From Alphaproteobacteria bacterium (GTDB taxonomy: Bacteria; Pseudomonadota; Alphaproteobacteria; Reyranellales; Reyranellaceae), in NCBI GenBank assembly GCA_013290035.1, contig JABCYT010000034.1, positions 1 to 12,575 of the forward strand: a stretch of DNA of 12,575 bases, given 5' to 3'. Below are positions 9,366 through 12,575 of the stretch, piece after piece. The position numbers and the translations under genes are program-made. The notes below the pieces were generated by a model. That model saw nothing but the letters and a program-made list of their open reading frames with translations. It was not told the origin of the DNA and did no database searches. How positions within the stretch are numbered: the stretch's first letter is position 1; the number at the start of each line of letters is the position of its first letter.

Positions 9366-10141
9366 TTCCACGGCTCCAGCCAGCCGGCCGCCGAGGGATC
9401 GTGCGAGAAGAAGATGAATTCGGCGCGGCCGACGAGATTCTCGGCGGGAACATACCAGCCGAGCTGGTCGCGATCGCGCGTCGAGCCGGAGAAATCGCGC
9501 AACATCAGGCGGGTTCGGCTGTCCAGCGAATCGTCGCGGTTGTCGCCCATGACGAAGTAGTTGCCGGCCGGAACCAGGAATTCCGGCGTGTTGTCGGCCG
9601 GGCCGTCGTCGCTGTACTCGAGCACCGTGTAGCGCCGGCCGTTGGGCAGCGTCTCGCTGTAGAGCGTGCCCTTCTGGTAATGGCCGTTGTTGCCCTTCAC
9701 ATAGTCGCCGATGCGCAGGCGCTCGACCGGCGTGCCGTTGATGTGCAGTACGCCGTTCGTCACCTGGATGCGGTCGCCCGGCAAACCGACGATGCGCTTG
9801 ATGTAGTCCGTCCGGTTGACGCCCTGACCCTGGTCGCCGGGATATTTGAACACCGCGACGTCACCGCGCTCGGGCGGCTGGCCGAAGATGCGGCCGGAGA
9901 ACAGCCCCATCGAAAAAGGGAAGGAATGCTTGCTGTAGCCGTAGGAGTATTTCGACACGAAAAGGTAGTCGCCGACCAGAAGGGTCGGGATCATCGACCC
10001 GCTCGGGATATTGAACGGCTCGATGGCGAAGGTGCGCACAACCAGTGCGATCAATACGGCATAGACCACCGTGCGGATGGTTTCGCCCCAGCCGCCGGCC
10101 TTGTCTTGTCCACGCTTACGACGTTCAGCCACGTCAGTCAT
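9317..10141 (-). CDS. lepB: Signal peptidase I (LepB)
   Basis: Inner-membrane serine protease that cleaves Sec and Tat signal peptides on the periplasmic side; here 274 residues. A single N-terminal membrane segment (about 22-40, TVVYAVLIALVVRTFAIEPF) anchors it. The catalytic serine is S49 in PSGSMIPTL (46-54) and the general-base lysine is K115 in DYIKRIVGLPGD (112-123). The later conserved box GDNRDDSLDSR is also present. The whole architecture is the standard Ser/Lys S26 family. ATG 10139-10141 was chosen as the start of a normal cytoplasmic leader of about 20 charged residues. A 117-nt gap separates it from acpS, the longest gap in the housekeeping cluster, so it may have its own promoter, though I could not identify convincing boxes. 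Its 3' end overlaps rnc. Confidence 0.97.
   Translation of the reverse strand: MTDVAERRKRGQDKAGGWGETIRTVVYAVLIALVVRTFAIEPFNIPSGSMIPTLLVGDYLFVSKYSYGYSKHSFPFSMGLFSGRIFGQPPERGDVAVFKYPGDQGQGVNRTDYIKRIVGLPGDRIQVTNGVLHINGTPVERLRIGDYVKGNNGHYQKGTLYSETLPNGRRYTVLEYSDDGPADNTPEFLVPAGNYFVMGDNRDDSLDSRTRLMLRDFSGSTRDRDQLGWYVPAENLVGRAEFIFFSHDPSAAGWLEPWKWPQAIRWSRFFTAIH
9374..9377 (-). promoter_or_regulatory. Ribosome binding site favouring the rnc start at 9365
   Basis: GGAG on the minus strand, 8 nt before ATG 9365, within the 3' end of lepB. It is too close (2 nt) to serve GTG 9371. The alternative ATG 9347 has only a weaker GCAGG at 7 nt. Confidence 0.5.
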
Positions 10142-10258
10142 CGCCGTACCAGTTTAACAAGCCGCGCCTATAGCAGGGCCCAAAGCTGCTGTCTCCCGCT
10201 GCGGCCGCGGCATGGGAGCACTGCAAAATGCAGGGGCCCCCATCATGCATATCTCGGC

Positions 10259-10660
10259 TCATGAACGGGGTACGGCGGAAATGATCACAATCGCCTGCGC
10301 CATTGGGTATTCGTCGGTCAAGGTCAGGTCGATTTGCGGCGACATTCCGGCCGGGGTGAGCTCTTCCAGCCGCGACAAAGCCCCGCCGGTCAAGGCCATG
10401 GTGGGTCTGCCCCCGCGCTGGTTGACGACGCCCATGTCGCGCCAGAAGACGCCGCGACGCAGGCCCGTGCCCAGCGCCTTGGAGCAGGCTTCCTTGGCCG
10501 CAAAACGCTTGGCGTAGCTCGCCGCGCGCGTCGCCCTGCCCTCCGAGCGCTTCTGTTCAGTCTCAGTGAATATCCGTTGCACGAAGCGATCGCCGAAGCG
10601 TTCCAGCGATTTCTCGATCCGCCTGATATCGATCAAATCGTTGCCGATGCCGATGATCAC
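10259..10660 (-). CDS. acpS: Holo-[acyl-carrier-protein] synthase (AcpS)
   Basis: Transfers 4'-phosphopantetheine from CoA to a serine of apo-ACP, activating it for fatty acid synthesis. The product is 133 residues, normal for bacterial AcpS. Signatures are [20 protein letters not shown] (2-21), with Mg-binding D8, and [16 protein letters not shown] (51-66), with E57. The end is the usual core strand ([18 protein letters not shown], 113-130). In many AcpS proteins the corresponding turn reads S-x-[ST]-H; here the His position is Asp, which is seen as a local substitution and probably harmless. The start is GTG 10658-10660, overlapping the pdxJ stop as GTGA, with no strong ribosome site, so translation likely depends on pdxJ. 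An in-frame extension to 10837 would run fully inside pdxJ and has no AcpS homology. Confidence 0.96.
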   Translation of the reverse strand: MIIGIGNDLIDIRRIEKSLERFGDRFVQRIFTETEQKRSEGRATRAASYAKRFAAKEACSKALGTGLRRGVFWRDMGVVNQRGGRPTMALTGGALSRLEELTPAGMSPQIDLTLTDEYPMAQAIVIISAVPRS

Positions 10661-11406
10661 GGAGCGGCCCCTGCACGGGCGGCGTCCATGACCCGGCGCA
10701 TCTCGCGAATCGCCTGCTCCAGCCCGACGAAGATCGCCTCGCCGACCAGGAAATGGCCGATGTTGAGTTCGCGCACTTGGGGGATCGCCGCCACCGGGCC
10801 GACATCGGCATAACTCAGGCCATGGCCGGCATGGCATTCGAGGCCGAGTCTGGCGCAGAGCGCCGCCGCCTTTTGCAGGCGGGCGAGTTCGGCACGCTGC
10901 GGCTCGCCCTCGAGCTCGCAGTAGCGGCCGGTATGCAGTTCGACCACCGGGGCGCCGAGCGCGACCGCGGCCTCGAGCTGGCGCGGATCGGCCTCGATGA
11001 ACAGCGAGACGCGGATGCCGGCGTCGCGCAGGCGACCGACCATCGGCTTCAGGTGGTTGTGCTGGCCGGCCGCATCGAGCCCGCCCTCGGTCGTCCGCTC
11101 CTCGCGCTTCTCGGGCACGATGCAGGCGGCATGCGGGCGGTGGCGCAGCGCGATATCGACCATCTCCTGGGTCGCGGCCATCTCGAAATTGAGCGGCACC
11201 TTGAGTTCGCGCATCAGGCCTTCGATGTCGCCATCGACGATGTGCCGGCGGTCCTCGCGCAGATGGGCAGTGATGCCGTCGGCGCCCGCGGCCTCGGCGA
11301 TGCGCGCGGCCCGGAGCGGATCGGGCAGCTTGCCGCCACGCGCATTGCGCACCGTCGCCACGTGATCGATGTTCACGCCAAGACGCAGATGAGAAGACGC
11401 AGGCAT
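10657..11406 (-). CDS. pdxJ: Pyridoxine 5'-phosphate synthase (PdxJ)
   Basis: Condenses 1-deoxy-xylulose 5-phosphate with 3-amino-2-oxopropyl phosphate to make pyridoxine 5'-phosphate, the last ring-forming step of the DXP-dependent vitamin B6 pathway. The 249-residue TIM-barrel protein has [17 protein letters not shown] (9-25), [15 protein letters not shown] (42-56), with H48, NFEMA (73-77), with E75, [14 protein letters not shown] (98-111), VELHTGRY (155-162), [10 protein letters not shown] (193-202), with H195, and [14 protein letters not shown] (212-225). H48, E75 and H195 sit where the catalytic residues of the E. coli enzyme lie. ATG 11404-11406 is chosen; GTG 11413-11415 would add three residues and cannot be excluded. 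A strong GGAGG lies 24 nt upstream, too far for the ATG, and inside a hairpin. pdxJ ends by overlapping acpS by 4 nt. Confidence 0.96.
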   Translation of the reverse strand: MPASSHLRLGVNIDHVATVRNARGGKLPDPLRAARIAEAAGADGITAHLREDRRHIVDGDIEGLMRELKVPLNFEMAATQEMVDIALRHRPHAACIVPEKREERTTEGGLDAAGQHNHLKPMVGRLRDAGIRVSLFIEADPRQLEAAVALGAPVVELHTGRYCELEGEPQRAELARLQKAAALCARLGLECHAGHGLSYADVGPVAAIPQVRELNIGHFLVGEAIFVGLEQAIREMRRVMDAARAGAAP

Positions 11407-11430
11407 ATCACTCACTCGTCAGTTCATTCA

Positions 11431-11453
11431 CCTCCCCCGTGTGACGGGGGAGG
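11431..11453. repeat. Perfect 10-bp inverted repeat between rel and pdxJ
   Basis: CCTCCCCCGT, a 3-nt loop GTG, then ACGGGGGAGG. The hairpin fills much of the 67-nt gap between rel and pdxJ. In the minus-strand transcript no U tract follows, so it is not a standard Rho-independent terminator. The 3' arm carries GGGGGAGG, complementary to the 16S rRNA 3' end, so the structure could hide an SD-like sequence. It may equally be a copy of a dispersed intergenic palindrome, a kind of element common in alphaproteobacterial genomes; one copy cannot decide this. Confidence 0.8.
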
Positions 11454-11473
11454 TTTGATCTCGGCGGGAACCA

Positions 11474-12575
11474 TCAATTTCGCGCGCGTTCGACGGCGTT
11501 GATGGCGGGGGTGGCGCGCAGCGCCGCCGTGATGTCGGCCAGATGCTTCACGTCGGCCACCTCGACATCGATCACCATGTCGAAGAAATCCATCGAACGG
11601 TTGACGATGCGCAGGTTCGAGATGTTGCCCTCGTGGCGGGCGATCACCGTCGACAGGCTCGACAGGCTGCCGGGCTGGTTGGACACCGTGATCTTGAGGC
11701 GACCGGTATAGACGCCGGCGGCGCCCTCGCTCACCGAGTCCCAGCCGACATCGATCCAGCGCTCCGGCGCCTCGGAGAAGCTCTCGAGCGTGGCGCAGTC
11801 GATCGTGTGGATGGTGACGCCCTTGCCGGTCGTGATGATGCCGACGATGCGGTCGCCCGGCAGCGGATGGCAGCAACGCGCGAAATGCACCGCCATGCCG
11901 GGGATCAGACCGCGAATGGCGATCTGTCCGCCTTCCTTCTTGCCGCGGCCCCCGTCTGCCGCCTTCGCCGCCTTGTTGCGCGCCCGCGAGATCGGCACGA
12001 CGTCGGCGCCGCCGCTCTTGCGCGGCTGTTTGAGGCCCGGATAGACCGCCGTCAGCACCTCGCGCGCGCCCACCAGGCCCGCGCCGACGGCGGCGACCAG
12101 ATCGTCGGTGCTCGCCTGCTTGAAGTTGGCGCGCACGCCGTCGAGGCCCTTGTCGGTGACCGTGTAGCCCTCCTCGTGGAAGGTCTTGTCGAGCAGCGAA
12201 CGGCCGAGCTGGATGTACTGCTCGCGCTGGCGCACGCGGATGAAGCGGCGGATCGCGGCCTTGGCCTTGCCGGTGACGACGAAGCGCTCCCAGGTCGGCG
12301 ACGGCGTCTGCGCCTTCGAGGTGATGATCTCGACCTGGTCGCCGTTGGAGAGCTGGGTGCGCAACGGCAGCATGCGGCCGTTGATCTTGGCGCCGACGCA
12401 GGTGTCACCGACCTGGCTGTGCACCGCATAGGCGAAGTCGATCGGCGTCGCGCCGCGCGGCAGGGCGATCAGCTTGCCCTTGGGCGTGAAGCAGAACACC
12501 TGGTCCTGGAACATCTCGAGCTTGGTGTGCTCGAGGAACTCCTCGGCGTTGGGCGCCTTGTCGAGGATTTCTATG
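11474..12575 (-). CDS. Bifunctional (p)ppGpp synthetase/hydrolase Rel/SpoT, C-terminal part
   Basis: Stringent-response enzyme that makes and degrades (p)ppGpp. The window holds the last 366 codons; the hydrolase and synthetase domains lie beyond position 12575, so catalytic competence cannot be judged. Visible domains run in the expected order. First is the TGS domain (coordinates about 12510-12310; VFCFTPKGKLIALPRGATPI, then DFAYAVHSQVGD and NGDQVEIITS). A helical region follows. Next is the Cys-containing zinc-finger-like/RIS domain (about 11920-11790; GMAVHFARCCHPLPGDRIVG). Last comes a C-terminal ACT domain (about 11690-11480; VSNQPGSLSSLSTVIARHEG and MDFFDMVIDVEV). This regulatory half senses ribosome-bound uncharged tRNA in Rel proteins. 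In alphaproteobacteria usually a single long Rel (called Rsh, SpoT or RelA) exists, and its position before pdxJ-acpS is conserved. I leave the symbol empty because naming varies. Confidence 0.95.
   Translation of the reverse strand, partial: IEILDKAPNAEEFLEHTKLEMFQDQVFCFTPKGKLIALPRGATPIDFAYAVHSQVGDTCVGAKINGRMLPLRTQLSNGDQVEIITSKAQTPSPTWERFVVTGKAKAAIRRFIRVRQREQYIQLGRSLLDKTFHEEGYTVTDKGLDGVRANFKQASTDDLVAAVGAGLVGAREVLTAVYPGLKQPRKSGGADVVPISRARNKAAKAADGGRGKKEGGQIAIRGLIPGMAVHFARCCHPLPGDRIVGIITTGKGVTIHTIDCATLESFSEAPERWIDVGWDSVSEGAAGVYTGRLKITVSNQPGSLSSLSTVIARHEGNISNLRIVNRSMDFFDMVIDVEVADVKHLADITAALRATPAINAVERARN

Noticed and set aside
7708..9453. Apparent 581-residue Era with a long N-terminal extension
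   Set aside because: The extension is an out-of-frame reading of rnc and lepB; the Era family start and the ATGA overlap fix the start at 8628.
10661..10837. Upstream extension of acpS
   Set aside because: Lies entirely within pdxJ and adds no AcpS sequence; the GTG overlapping the pdxJ stop is the natural start.

Overview
The window is GC-rich chromosomal DNA from an alphaproteobacterium. The class assignment rests on the gene order rel-pdxJ-acpS-lepB-rnc-era-(recO-parC), which is characteristic of Alphaproteobacteria, and on TRAP binding proteins that resemble Rhodobacter TakP. I cannot name a genus from sequence alone. Every gene but one lies on the minus strand, so transcription runs from high to low coordinates.

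Right half (about 12575 down to 7708), core housekeeping: the C-terminal half of a Rel/SpoT (p)ppGpp synthetase/hydrolase (cut by the window edge), pdxJ (vitamin B6), acpS (acyl carrier protein activation), lepB (signal peptidase I), rnc (RNase III) and era (ribosome assembly GTPase). pdxJ/acpS and rnc/era each overlap by 4 nt, and lepB/rnc overlap by tens of nt, so these genes are probably translationally coupled. A perfect 10-bp hairpin sits between rel and pdxJ.

Middle (6132-7682): a Tat-exported PhoD-type phosphatase/phosphodiesterase on the plus strand. It splits what is usually a continuous era-recO neighbourhood. Downstream, recO, parC (topoisomerase IV subunit A) and uppP (undecaprenyl-diphosphate phosphatase) continue on the minus strand, with parC and uppP only 5 nt apart.

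Left end (1-about 2205), transport: two tandem, closely related TakP-like periplasmic binding proteins of the TRAP (DctP) family, the second cut by the window edge, preceded by a C-terminal relic of a third copy next to uppP. The relic and the complete copy each end in a similar GC-rich hairpin with a U-rich tail. This points to an array grown by duplication and partly lost. No TRAP membrane subunits are in the window; they may lie beyond position 1.

I found no CRISPR array, RNA gene, transposase, phage gene or toxin-antitoxin pair, and nothing I could defend as an undescribed system. The most unusual points are the TRAP binding-protein array with its relic, the phosphatase gene inserted in a conserved core cluster, and the hairpin ahead of pdxJ.
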